Source: Plantibacter sp. ME-Dv--P-122b (GTDB lineage Bacteria > Actinomycetota > Actinomycetes > Actinomycetales > Microbacteriaceae). Taken from it: 64,000 nt of DNA. Made by a program: the position numbers and the translations under genes. The first letter of the stretch is position 1. Each line of letters starts with the position of its first letter. The notes beneath the pieces were generated by a model. That model saw only the letters and a list, made by a program, of their open reading frames with translations. It was not told the origin of the DNA and made no database searches. The DNA lies in NCBI RefSeq assembly GCF_030209375.1, contig NZ_JARVSC010000009.1:186001-250000 (forward strand), written 5' to 3'. Below are positions 24,890 to 33,428 of the stretch, in pieces.

Positions 24890-25324
24890 GTGAGCAAAGT
24901 CCGCTCCATGGATGATGAGCGCTCGGAGAGTGGTCGACGCCACGACGTGGTCTGCGCGGTCCTGATCCGGCATCGACAGGTCCTCCTCGCGCATCGAGCC
25001 GCGACGAACGACTGGTACCCGGACGTCTGGGACCTCCCGGGTGGTCATGTGGAGTCGGGCGAGACCGGTACGCAAGCGCTGATTCGCGAGCTGCGCGAAG
25101 AACTCGGGGTGTCGATCAGCGAACTCGGCGACCCGCCGGTCGCGGAACTCCGACTCGAGGACATGACCCTGCGGATCTGGCGCGTCGACACTTGGCTCGG
25201 TGAGCCGCAGAACCAAGCTCCCGAGGAGCACGACACCGTGGGATGGTTCGACCTCGCGGAGGTTTCAGTGCTGGAGCTGGCGTCTGCCGAATACCGTCCG
25301 CTCCTGCATCGCCTGCTCGAATGA
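24890..25324 (+). CDS. Nudix hydrolase (MutT-like)
   Basis: A 144-aa pyrophosphohydrolase. The Nudix box G-x5-E-x7-REUxEExGU is present at residues 52-74 (GHVESGETG to RELREELGV). GTG start used; an ATG at 24908 (MDDERSESGRR) would shorten it by 6 residues and is equally possible. Follows the GNAT gene by 9 nt. Substrate unknown: oxidised nucleotides, sugar-nucleotides or others. Confidence 0.88.
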   Translation: MSKVRSMDDERSESGRRHDVVCAVLIRHRQVLLAHRAATNDWYPDVWDLPGGHVESGETGTQALIRELREELGVSISELGDPPVAELRLEDMTLRIWRVDTWLGEPQNQAPEEHDTVGWFDLAEVSVLELASAEYRPLLHRLLE

Positions 25325-25476
25325 TGCCGTTCCGCGAGCCGACGGTGCGCGGCGGCTGCTGATCGGCCGGTGGCGTCGATGCGCCGAATCCACCAGGCAG
25401 TCTGAGCACCACACCGGTGCGTCCGGTCGTCGGGTCGTCGGGTCGGCCAGCAGGGCGCTTCGCTTACGCTCTGAGG

Positions 25477-25917
25477 ATGGGTATCGTCCGTACACTCGCC
25501 CGCTGGCTCCTCGGAGCTGCCCTCGTCTTCGCCGGCGTCGGCCACCTCACGTTCGCCCGGCAGTCGTTCGTCGCCCAGGTGCCGCAGTGGCTGCCGCTCC
25601 CGGTCGACCTGGTCGTCGTCGCGTCCGGGGTGGTCGAGATCCTCCTCGGCCTCTCGCTGATCCTGCTCGCCCGGTACCGCGTCGCCGTCGGCTGGATCGT
25701 CGCCGCGTTCTTCGTCGCGGTGTTCCCTGGCAACATCGAGCAGTTCGTCCGAGGCACCGACGCCTTCGGGCTCGACAGCGACGTCGCACGCTGTGTCCGG
25801 CTGGCCTTCCAGCCCCTCCTCGTCGTCTGGGCGCTCTGGTCGACGGGTGCATGGCGAGCGTGGCGGACCAGCCGCCGTCGGACGTCCCCGGCCGAGCCTG
25901 GCCTCGAGCGGGCCTAG
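25477..25917 (+). CDS. DoxX-like membrane protein
   Basis: A 146-aa protein with four hydrophobic helices (about 7-27, 42-66, 70-90 and 107-127), the plan of DoxX/YphA-type proteins (GVGHLTFARQSFVAQVPQWLP is typical of the group). The helices carry no cofactor motif. ATG 25477 chosen because TACGCT (25465-25470) lies 6 nt upstream, a leaderless arrangement; an upstream in-phase start (25417) adds a non-family head. Function unknown; family members have been linked to thiosulfate oxidation or redox stress. Confidence 0.78.
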   Translation: MGIVRTLARWLLGAALVFAGVGHLTFARQSFVAQVPQWLPLPVDLVVVASGVVEILLGLSLILLARYRVAVGWIVAAFFVAVFPGNIEQFVRGTDAFGLDSDVARCVRLAFQPLLVVWALWSTGAWRAWRTSRRRTSPAEPGLERA

Positions 25918-25981
25918 TCATCCGGCCCCACCGGGTGTCAAGGGGCCTGAATTTCGAGTCACCATCCGGCAGGGTTGATGC

Positions 25982-26350
25982 ATGCGATGCATTACATACG
26001 CGGGTGAGAATGTTGTGACGACCGACGAGGTCGCGGCCCTCCTGGTGGAGCTGACGGCTGAGCTCGCCAAGCGCGGACGAGCCGAAGCAATCACGATTCC
26101 GATCGTCGTGGAAGACGACGTCGATGGCGACACCTCCGCCCAGCTCGTGATCGGGCTCGGCAACGACGTGCTGTCGGTCCCGCAGTCCTGGGACCAGGAC
26201 GTGCCGGACTTCGCGGACGCCGAGACCCGCCTGCAGGGCTACCTCGACGACCTCCGCCCGTCCACAACGGCATACGAGCCGCGCGACTCCCTCGAGACCA
26301 CGGACGTCCTCGAAGACCCGGACCTCGACCTGCGCGACTTCTCCCGCTGA
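25982..26350 (+). CDS. Hypothetical acidic protein
   Basis: A 122-aa acidic protein without recognised domain. After a start with uncertain extent (ATG 25982, or GTG 26015 giving VTTDEVAALLVELTAELAKRG) there is a possible alpha/beta core with IVVEDDVDGDTSAQLVIGLGND and a long acidic C-terminal tail ending DLDLRDFSR. A terminator follows directly. Function unknown. Confidence 0.55.
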   Translation: MRCITYAGENVVTTDEVAALLVELTAELAKRGRAEAITIPIVVEDDVDGDTSAQLVIGLGNDVLSVPQSWDQDVPDFADAETRLQGYLDDLRPSTTAYEPRDSLETTDVLEDPDLDLRDFSR

Positions 26351-26368
26351 GTCGGGCCCGTACGACAG

Positions 26369-26401
26369 CGCCGGCGTCGACCCCTCGGGTCGACGCCGGC
26401 G
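26369..26401. terminator. Bidirectional terminator
   Basis: A perfect 15-bp stem (26369-26383 with 26387-26401) with a 3-nt loop lies between two convergent genes and can serve both. Confidence 0.85.
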
Positions 26402-26415
26402 TCCGTTCGGATCGC

Positions 26416-27768
26416 TCAGCGCGGGAGCGGCAGCTTGGCCGTCTCGCGCGCCCGCAGCACGACGATCAAGGTGATGAGCGCGGCCGCCATCACGTAGAAC
26501 GCAGGGGCGAACCGGTTGCCGGTCGAGGCGATGAGGAACGTCGCGAAGTAGGGCGTGATCCCGCCGAACACGGCGACCGACAGGTTGTACGCGATCGCCA
26601 TGGAGCCGTATCGGATGTTCGTGGGGAACAGCTCCGCCATCGCGGCACTCGAGGCGCCGTCGTATGCGGCCATGAACACGCCGAGGATCACCATGGCGAT
26701 GGCCGCGGCCGCGAAGTTGCCGGCGCTCATGAGCATCAGCGTCGGGTAGGTGAGGACCAGGAACCCGACGCAACCGGCGATCATCACCGGCTTCCGGCCG
26801 ATGCGGTCGCTCAGCAGTCCCATGAACGGGACGAGGATCGCGATCGCGAGTAGCCCGAGCACCGTGACCCCGTAGCTGAGCGGCTGTGAGTAGCCGAGAT
26901 CGGTCTGCAGGTACGACGGCATGAAGGTCTGCAGGATCCAGTGGCCGACGGCCTTGATGACGACGAAGCCGACGCAGAAGAGCAGTGCCTTCCAGGACGT
27001 GCGCAACGAGGTCCGCAACGGTGACTTCGAGACGGCCCCCTTGGCCTGGATCGCCTGGAACTCCGGGGTGTCCTCGAGTTTGTTCCGCAGGTAGAGGCCG
27101 GCGAGACCGAGCGGCAGGGCGAGGAAGAACAGGACACGCCAGCCCCACTCGTTGAGCGCGTCAGCGCCGAGTGTCGATGTGAACAGCAGGACGAGGCCGG
27201 CACCGACCACGAAGGCGGCGAACCCGAACACGTCGATGAAGCTCGTCACGAAGCCGCATCGGTTGGACGGGGCGTACTCGGCGAGCAGCGTCGTGGCACC
27301 CGAGCTCTCGCCCCCGGCGGCGAAGCCCTGCACGAGCCGCACGATCACGAGCAGGATCGGCGCCCAGAGGCCGATGAGGTCGAAGGTCGGCAGGAGCCCC
27401 ATGACCACGGTCGCTCCGGAGGTGACCAGGATGACCGTCGCGAGAATCGTCTTCCGACCGATGCGATCGCCGAGCGAACCCCAGAAGAGGCCACCGAGTG
27501 GCCGCATGACGAACCCGGCGCCGAAGACGGCGAACGCCGAGAGGAGTGCCGCCTGCGGGTTGCCCTGCTGGAAGAAGTTGAGACTGATGACGGTCGCGAG
27601 CGTGCCGTAGAGGCCGAAGTCGAACCACTCGACGAAGTGGCCGGCGCCGGCCGCCCAGATCACTTTGCGCATCCGGCGCGAGCGTTCCGCGTCGTCGTAG
27701 GGGGTCTCGGCGCTACGCGCCTCAGCCTCGGCGGTAATCGCTCCAGGCTGCGTTCTGCTGTCGCTCAT
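26416..27768 (-). CDS. MFS transporter (MHS family)
   Basis: A 450-aa carrier with twelve helices of the metabolite:H+ symporter group (KgtP/ShiA-like). Typical motifs: GHFVEWFDFGLYG near residue 42-54, GSLGDRIGRKT in loop 2-3, and GLLSDRIGRKPVM in the second half. A dicarboxylate, aromatic acid or betaine-like solute is likely. GAGGA lies 5 nt before the ATG. It diverges from the FAD oxidoreductase gene across a gap with a direct-repeat operator, so it may import that enzyme's substrate. Confidence 0.9.
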   Translation of the reverse strand: MSDSRTQPGAITAEAEARSAETPYDDAERSRRMRKVIWAAGAGHFVEWFDFGLYGTLATVISLNFFQQGNPQAALLSAFAVFGAGFVMRPLGGLFWGSLGDRIGRKTILATVILVTSGATVVMGLLPTFDLIGLWAPILLVIVRLVQGFAAGGESSGATTLLAEYAPSNRCGFVTSFIDVFGFAAFVVGAGLVLLFTSTLGADALNEWGWRVLFFLALPLGLAGLYLRNKLEDTPEFQAIQAKGAVSKSPLRTSLRTSWKALLFCVGFVVIKAVGHWILQTFMPSYLQTDLGYSQPLSYGVTVLGLLAIAILVPFMGLLSDRIGRKPVMIAGCVGFLVLTYPTLMLMSAGNFAAAAIAMVILGVFMAAYDGASSAAMAELFPTNIRYGSMAIAYNLSVAVFGGITPYFATFLIASTGNRFAPAFYVMAAALITLIVVLRARETAKLPLPR

Positions 27769-27825
27769 CGGTCCTCACATCATTGTCGGGCGGCGCGTCG
27801 ATTATCGCCTACCGGAGATTATGAC

Positions 27826-27856
27826 CCACTGAATGGGAAAGTGCTACCACTGAGTG
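27826..27856. promoter_or_regulatory. Direct-repeat operator candidate
   Basis: CCACTGAATG (27826-27835) and CCACTGAGTG (27847-27856) are 21 bp apart, two helical turns, in the gap between the divergent MFS and FAD oxidoreductase genes. A natural site for the IclR regulator encoded at 30327 (inference). Confidence 0.4.
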
Positions 27857-27924
27857 ATAACTTGGTGTCACCGGTGCTCGTCAGGCCGAACAGTCTCCAG
27901 AATTCCGCATCACGAAGGAGTGTC

Positions 27925-30273
27925 ATGCAGCACCGCACCCAGACCACAGACGTCGTCGTCATCGGCGGTGGCCTCGCAGGAGTGTCAGCAGCCGTCGCCG
28001 CTGCCCGGCTCGGATCCCGGGTCTCGCTCGTCACCAATCGTCCGGTGCTCGGTGGCAACTCGTCGAGCGAGGTGCGGGTGTGGGTGGTCGGAGCGACCGC
28101 GCACGGCCACCAGCGGTTCGCGCGGGAGACCGGGATCATGGGCGAGCTCTTCCTCGAGAACCAGTACCGCAACCCGGAAGGCAACCCGTTCTACTGGGAC
28201 CAGACCGTCCTCGACCTCGTGCGCGCCGAGCCGAACCTGCAGCTGCACCTCAACACCGACGTCCGCATCGTCACGATGGAGGAGCCGGCGGTCGGTGAGG
28301 AGTCGCCGTCGCCACGGATCACGTCCGTCACCGGATGGACGATGGGCAGCGAGATCGAGACCGAGTTCATCGCCCCCGTCTTCATCGACTGCACGGGAGA
28401 CGGGCTGGTGGGACATCTCGCGGGTGCGACCTCCCGCATCGGGCGCGAGGGCCGCGCCGAGCTCGGTGAGCCGTGGGCGCCCGAGGTGGCGGACGACGAA
28501 CTCCTCGGCAGCTCGATCTTCTTCTACACGAAGGATGCGGGTCGCCCGGAGCGGTTCGTCGCCCCCGACATCGCGCGCGACATCCGTGACACCCCGATCC
28601 TCACCAACCGGATCATCCGGACCGGCGACAACGGCTGCAACTACTGGTGGATCGAGTGGGGCGGCGAGCTCGACACCGTGGCCGAGAACGAGCAGATCCG
28701 CGACGAGCTGTGGAGCGTCGTCTTCGGGATCTGGGACTACATCAAGAACTCCGGCGAGTTCGACGCCGACACCCTGACGCTCGAGTGGGTCGGGTCGATC
28801 CCGGGCAAGCGCGAGTACCGGCGGCTGCTCGGCGACCACACCCTCACGCAGAACGACCTGCTCGACCAGGTCGACTTCGAGGACACCGTGGCCTTCGGAG
28901 GGTGGTCCATCGACCTGCACCCCGTCGAGGGCGTCTATGCCGAGACCGCCGGTGCGCAGCAGCGCTTCAGCAACGGCACCTACGGGATACCCTTCCGCAG
29001 CCTGTACTCGCGAGACGTCGGCAACCTGCTGTTCGCCGGACGCAACATCTCCGCCTCACACGTCGCGTTCGGGTCCACCCGCGTCATGGCGACCTGCGCC
29101 ACGCAGGGCCAGGCGGTGGGGACGGCTGCGGCACTCATCGCCCGCGACGGACTGACGCCCCGGGAGCTCGCCGGGCACGCACTCCCGCTCCTGCAGCGCA
29201 CCCTGCTCCGCGAGGACGCCCCGGTCATCGGCATCACCACGGACGACCCCGACGACCTGGCCGGACGGGCGACGGTCTCCGCCTCGAGCGCGCTCGACAC
29301 GATCTCCACCCTGGAGCACCTCGGCTCCGGCGAGCGGTTCACGCTCGACCGCGACGTCGCGATCCTCGTGCCCGTCGCTCCGTCACTCGACCAGATCACC
29401 CTGCTCGTCGACGCCGCACGCGAGACCACCCTCCGCGTCGAACTGTGGAGCACGGGCAAGCGTCAGAACGCCGTCCCGGTCGAGCACCTCCTCGACGGGG
29501 CTGCGGACATCGCCGCCGGGGTGGGCGTGTCGGCCACCGTCCGCTTCGGATGGACGCCGGATGTCGAGCAGAACGCGGTGCTCGTCGTCCGTGCCAACCC
29601 GGACGTCAGCCTGCTCCTCACGGAGGGCCACCCCTACGGGCTCCTCGTCCTGACCGCGAAGCACGCGTCCGACGAGGTGTTCGACGACCACATCCCCGAG
29701 GAGCAGGACCAGGCGATCCTCGACTGGAACGCCCGGAAGCTCCGCGGCCGGAGCGTCGCGCTGACCGTCGGTGGGGACACCACGGCGTACCGCCCGGAGC
29801 GGATCGTCGACGGCTACCAGCGACCCTACGGCGGACCGCACCTGTGGTCCTCGGAGCGGCTCGCGGAGGGCCGCGACCTGGTCGCCGAGCCCGAGGTCCT
29901 CGCCCTGCACTGGGACGAGCCGGTCGATGTCGCGTCCGTCCGGATCGTGTTCAACGACGACGTCGACGTGGACCTCATCAATCTGCACCACCATCGCACG
30001 GACTTCGAGGCGGTGCCCGAGCTCGTCGCCTCCTACCGGCTCGAAGCGCGACCGGCGGGTGCAGCCGAGGGGACGTGGACGGTGTTGGCCGAGGTCGAGG
30101 GGAACCGGCACCGCCACCGGATCCACGACGTCGAACCCGTGCGGGTCGACGCCCTCCGTGTCGTCGTCACGGCCACGAACGGGTCGCCCTACGTGAGTGT
30201 CGCGAGTGTGAAGGTCTTCGACCAGCCGAGCGGGCGCACCACCCGGCCGCGCCGAGCCCGAGCGCTACGCTGA
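27925..30273 (+). CDS. FAD-dependent oxidoreductase with C-terminal discoidin-like domain
   Basis: A 782-aa protein of the FAD_oxidored family (PF12831 type). The dinucleotide-binding motif is VVVIGGGLAGVSAAVAAARLG at the N-terminus, followed by GGNSSSEVRVWVVG, FIDCTGDGLVGHLAGA and a later GRNISASHVAFGSTRVMATCATQGQAVGTAAA, all typical of the group. Residues after about 640 form a beta-sandwich like an F5/8 type C (discoidin) domain, which often binds carbohydrate. No signal peptide. GAAGGAG at 27914-27920 fixes the ATG at 27925; a longer phase open from 27637 is not used. With IclR and a CE7 esterase downstream, a role in oxidising a sugar or uronic derivative is inferred; the substrate is unknown. 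Confidence 0.85.
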   Translation: MQHRTQTTDVVVIGGGLAGVSAAVAAARLGSRVSLVTNRPVLGGNSSSEVRVWVVGATAHGHQRFARETGIMGELFLENQYRNPEGNPFYWDQTVLDLVRAEPNLQLHLNTDVRIVTMEEPAVGEESPSPRITSVTGWTMGSEIETEFIAPVFIDCTGDGLVGHLAGATSRIGREGRAELGEPWAPEVADDELLGSSIFFYTKDAGRPERFVAPDIARDIRDTPILTNRIIRTGDNGCNYWWIEWGGELDTVAENEQIRDELWSVVFGIWDYIKNSGEFDADTLTLEWVGSIPGKREYRRLLGDHTLTQNDLLDQVDFEDTVAFGGWSIDLHPVEGVYAETAGAQQRFSNGTYGIPFRSLYSRDVGNLLFAGRNISASHVAFGSTRVMATCATQGQAVGTAAALIARDGLTPRELAGHALPLLQRTLLREDAPVIGITTDDPDDLAGRATVSASSALDTISTLEHLGSGERFTLDRDVAILVPVAPSLDQITLLVDAARETTLRVELWSTGKRQNAVPVEHLLDGAADIAAGVGVSATVRFGWTPDVEQNAVLVVRANPDVSLLLTEGHPYGLLVLTAKHASDEVFDDHIPEEQDQAILDWNARKLRGRSVALTVGGDTTAYRPERIVDGYQRPYGGPHLWSSERLAEGRDLVAEPEVLALHWDEPVDVASVRIVFNDDVDVDLINLHHHRTDFEAVPELVASYRLEARPAGAAEGTWTVLAEVEGNRHRHRIHDVEPVRVDALRVVVTATNGSPYVSVASVKVFDQPSGRTTRPRRARALR

Positions 30274-30326
30274 ACACGGCCTCCGAGGCCGGACATCCGA
30301 ATCGACACCGACACCGTGGAGGACCC

Positions 30327-31109
30327 GTGGCAGGCGAGATCCAGCAGGGCATCGGCCGTGCGGCATCCGTGCTCGCCGTTCTCGGCGCATCGACCACCGG
30401 GCCGTTGAGAGCTTCAGACATCGCCCGGGCGACCGGTCTCGGCACCTCGACGACGGCTCGCCTGCTCGGCACGCTCGAAGAGCTGGGGTATGTGACGAAG
30501 GCGGCCGACAGCCCGTCCTACGCGATCGGCGCGACCATCCTGGCGCTCGCGAGCGAGGGGCTCAATCAGAACCCGGTGCACCGGGAGTCGCGTGCTCCTG
30601 CCCAGGAGCTCGCGCAACGGATCGGACTCAGCGTCAACGTCGGCGTGCTCGACGGCTCGAGCCTCATCTACCTGTGCCACTTCGAGGGCGCCCTCGCACC
30701 GAAGTCGCACTCCATGATCGGGCTGCGCCAGCCGCTCCACGCGTCCGCGCTCGGGAAGTGCCTGCTCCTCGACCTCGACACCGACGGTCTCCGCTCACTG
30801 CTCGGCGAGGAACCGCTCCCGCGGTACACCGCGAACACCATCACCGAGCACGCGGCCCTCGCCGCCGAGCTCGCCACGGCGCGGGAACGCGGCGTCTGCA
30901 TGGAGGACCAGGAGCTCGCGCTGGGTCGTCTCGGGATCGCGGCGCCGATCCGCGACGCGAACGCCAGAGTCGTGGCGGCGATCTCCATCTCGGGTCGGCT
31001 GAGCCTGATGCGTGAGCGCGACCTCGACGTCCTCACCGAGGACCTCATCGAAGTGGCGGACCGGATCAGCGTCGGTCTCGGCCTCATCTCCGCGATTCCC
31101 TCCTCCTGA
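30327..31109 (+). CDS. IclR-family transcriptional regulator
   Basis: A 260-aa regulator. The N-terminal winged HTH is clear (LRASDIARATGLGTSTTARLLGTLEELGYV, about 27-56), followed by the IclR effector domain (LGKCLLLDL, RERGVCMEDQELALGRLGIAAPI). GTG start with GGAGGA at ribosome-binding distance. It sits between the FAD oxidoreductase and the CE7 esterase on the same strand and probably controls this locus. Confidence 0.92.
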   Translation: MAGEIQQGIGRAASVLAVLGASTTGPLRASDIARATGLGTSTTARLLGTLEELGYVTKAADSPSYAIGATILALASEGLNQNPVHRESRAPAQELAQRIGLSVNVGVLDGSSLIYLCHFEGALAPKSHSMIGLRQPLHASALGKCLLLDLDTDGLRSLLGEEPLPRYTANTITEHAALAAELATARERGVCMEDQELALGRLGIAAPIRDANARVVAAISISGRLSLMRERDLDVLTEDLIEVADRISVGLGLISAIPSS

Positions 31110-31150
31110 CCAGTACCCGGCAAACCGACCTCACGAACCGAAGGTGACCA

Positions 31151-32119
31151 GTGGCGCAATTCGACCTCCCCCTCGCCCAGCTCCAGCAGTACCTGCCCGA
31201 CCGCGAAGAGGCGTCGGACTTCGACACCTTCTGGGCGGACACGCTCGCCGAGGCCCACGCCCTCGCACAGCCGACGGTGCGTGAACGGTCCAACCCGGAG
31301 CTGACGGGTCTCGTCGTCGAGGATGTCACGTTCTCCGGATTCGGGGGCGACCCGATCAAGGGCTGGTTCATCCGTCCTGCCGGCGCGACCGAGCCACTCC
31401 CGTGCATCGTGCACTACATCGGGTACAGCGGCGGTCGCGGTTTCGCCCACCAGTGGACGACGCTGCCGTCGGCCGGGTACGCGATGTTCGTCATGGACAC
31501 CCGCGGTCAGGGGAGTGCGAACCTGCCGGGCGCGACGGCCGACCCGTTCGGAAGCGGTCCGCAGGTCGCCGGCAAGATGAGCGCCGGGCTCGACAGCCCC
31601 GAGACCTACTACTACCGCCGGGTCTTCACCGACGCCGCGCTGGCGGTCGACGTGGTGCGCAGCTTCCCCGAGGTCGATCCCGCTCGCGTGGTCGTCTCGG
31701 GCGTCAGCCAGGGTGGAGGCATCGCGCTCGCCGCGGCCGGGCTCTGCGAGGGGCTGGCGGCGGCGCTCGTCGACGTCCCGTTCCTGTCGCACTTCCGTCG
31801 TGCCCTGCAGATCACGGACGCGAGCCCCTTCGCCGAGCTGAAGACGTACCTCATCAGCCGACGCGGCCACGAGGAGGAGGTCTTCCGGACGCTCTCCTAC
31901 TTCGACGCGACGAACTTCGCCGCGCGCGCGACGGTCCCGGCGCTGTTCTCCGTGGCGCTGTGCGACGCCGTGTGCCCGCCCTCGACGGTGTACGCGGCGT
32001 TCAACCACTACGCGGGCACGCAGAAGGACATCGCCGTCTACCCGTACAACGGGCATGAGGGTGGCGGGCCGGTGCAGCAGCAGGCGCAGCTGACCTTCCT
32101 CACGGAACTCCTCGCCTGA
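31151..32119 (+). CDS. Acetyl xylan esterase / cephalosporin-C deacetylase (CE7 family)
   Basis: A 322-aa alpha/beta hydrolase of carbohydrate esterase family 7, which removes acetyl groups from xylo-oligosaccharides or related acetylated small molecules. CE7 signatures are present: oxyanion-side GYSGGRG (91-97), RGQG (118-121), nucleophile Ser186 in GVSQGGG, Asp in ALCDAVCPPST and a terminal His in YNGHEGG. Length is the family norm. No signal peptide, so it acts in the cytosol on imported substrates. GTG start 41 nt after the IclR stop. Confidence 0.9.
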   Translation: MAQFDLPLAQLQQYLPDREEASDFDTFWADTLAEAHALAQPTVRERSNPELTGLVVEDVTFSGFGGDPIKGWFIRPAGATEPLPCIVHYIGYSGGRGFAHQWTTLPSAGYAMFVMDTRGQGSANLPGATADPFGSGPQVAGKMSAGLDSPETYYYRRVFTDAALAVDVVRSFPEVDPARVVVSGVSQGGGIALAAAGLCEGLAAALVDVPFLSHFRRALQITDASPFAELKTYLISRRGHEEEVFRTLSYFDATNFAARATVPALFSVALCDAVCPPSTVYAAFNHYAGTQKDIAVYPYNGHEGGGPVQQQAQLTFLTELLA

Positions 32120-32126
32120 GCCCTCG

Positions 32127-32146
32127 TTCGCCCGACGATGGGCGAA
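32127..32146. repeat. Single palindrome of the TTCGCCCA family
   Basis: TTCGCCCGACGATGGGCGAA is an imperfect single copy of the palindrome found as doublets at 22876 and 23634. It lies 8 nt after the esterase stop and includes an ATG (32138) in phase with the next gene. Confidence 0.7.
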
Positions 32147-32167
32147 CGGGCGTGGGACGATGTGCAC

Positions 32168-32899
32168 GTGACTGAGACCGGCGGCACGGACCCGACCCTG
32201 ACGACCACCCGGCGTCGGACGCGGGCCGGCATGATCGCGGCGATGGCGCTCGTGCTCTCCTTCGCGGCCGGAGCGACCGACGCGTTCGCGTTCCTCCAGC
32301 TCGGCGGCGTCTTCACCGCGAACATGACCGGCAACTTCGTGCTGGCCGGACTCACGAGCCGGCCAGACTTCGCGGAGGTCCTGCTCGGGGCGACGGTCGC
32401 CGTGTTGCTGTTCTCCGTCGGGACGTTCCTTGCCTTCCGGTTCACGAGGCTCGTCGCCACCGCCGACCGACCGACCCCGGAGGCACCGCAGCACCGGCTC
32501 GTCCTCGTGCTCGCCGGTGCGGTGGTCGCGCAGGCGTGCGTCCTCATCGGATGGATCGTGTCCTCCGACCTGCGCACGACGCCGGTGATCTGCGTCCTCA
32601 TCGCGCTCTCCACGCTCGCGATGGCGGGGCAGACAGCTGTCGCTCGTCGCATCGAGCGTTCGGGCGTGACCACCACCTTCGTCACCGGCACGCTCACGAG
32701 TCTCATGCAGAGCCTCGCCGACGGTGTCCACGACCACCACCTCATCCGCATCGGCGCGATCGTGCTGCTCGTGACGGGCGCCCTCTGCGGCTCGCTCCTC
32801 ACCGGCGTGGACCCGGTGTTCGGTGCCGCGCTGCCCCTCCTCCCGTCGATCGTCGGGCTGGTGCTCCTCCGGCTCGCGCCGACGGCCTCCAGAGACTGA
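32168..32899 (+). CDS. YoaK/DUF1275-family membrane protein
   Basis: A 243-aa protein with six to seven helices. The DUF1275 pattern is clear: AAGATDAFAFLQLGGVFTANMTGNFVLAGL in the first part and TTFVTGTLTSLMQSLAD later. GTG 32168 is preferred to ATG 32138, which lies inside a palindromic repeat. Function of the family is not established; some members are thought to act in transport. Isolated gene. Confidence 0.82.
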   Translation: MTETGGTDPTLTTTRRRTRAGMIAAMALVLSFAAGATDAFAFLQLGGVFTANMTGNFVLAGLTSRPDFAEVLLGATVAVLLFSVGTFLAFRFTRLVATADRPTPEAPQHRLVLVLAGAVVAQACVLIGWIVSSDLRTTPVICVLIALSTLAMAGQTAVARRIERSGVTTTFVTGTLTSLMQSLADGVHDHHLIRIGAIVLLVTGALCGSLLTGVDPVFGAALPLLPSIVGLVLLRLAPTASRD

Positions 32900-32924
32900 C
32901 GACGAGCGCCGGCACCGATCGGTG

Positions 32925-33326
32925 TCAGGCGACGGCGGCGGTCGCCTCGATCTCGACGAGCTGGTCGTCGTAGCCGAGCACGGTGACCCCGAGGAGCGTC
33001 GACGGCACGTCGTGATCGCCGAAGGCGGCGCGCACGACCTCCCACGCGGTGACGAGGTCGGACTGCTTCGTCGACGCGACGAGCACTCGGGTACTGGCCA
33101 CGTCGCCGAGCCTCGCACCGGCGGCCTCGAGGGCGATGACGAGGTTCTCGACGCACTTCTCCGCCTGCCCGGCGACGTCACCGACGGCAGCGGTCGAGCC
33201 GTCGACGTTGAGCGGGCAGGATCCGGCCAGGAACAACAGCCGGGCGCTCGCCGGAACGGATGACGCGTAGGCGTACTCCGCGGCGTCGGAGAGCTCGTCG
33301 GATCGGATCAGCGTGACGACGGACAT
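32925..33326 (-). CDS. RidA/YjgF-family protein
   Basis: A 133-aa member of the RidA superfamily, with the plan of a trimeric enamine/imine deaminase. Seen: a strand pattern LLFLAGSCPLNVDGSTAAVGDVAGQAEKCVENLVIALEAAGARLGDVASTRVLVAS and the end PSTLLGVTVLGYDDQLVEIEATA. The canonical RidA Arg before the C-terminus (R-x-x-V/L-E-I-E context) is not clearly present (QLVEIEA), so it may be a non-archetypal subgroup. ATG start. Confidence 0.82.
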   Translation of the reverse strand: MSVVTLIRSDELSDAAEYAYASSVPASARLLFLAGSCPLNVDGSTAAVGDVAGQAEKCVENLVIALEAAGARLGDVASTRVLVASTKQSDLVTAWEVVRAAFGDHDVPSTLLGVTVLGYDDQLVEIEATAAVA

Positions 33327-33428
33327 GGTTCCTCCTCGTGGTGCGCGCGCGATCGCACGACCGCTCTCGATCCATCGTGCCCGACATCGATGGACGGCGT
33401 CGGTGAGGACCCCGGCGTCGGATCGCCG

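Noticed and set aside
30668-33181. Minus-strand reading frame of 837 codons across IclR, the esterase and YoaK
   Set aside because: It spans three supported plus-strand genes and its translation is low-complexity Arg/Glu/Gly-rich, as antisense frames are.
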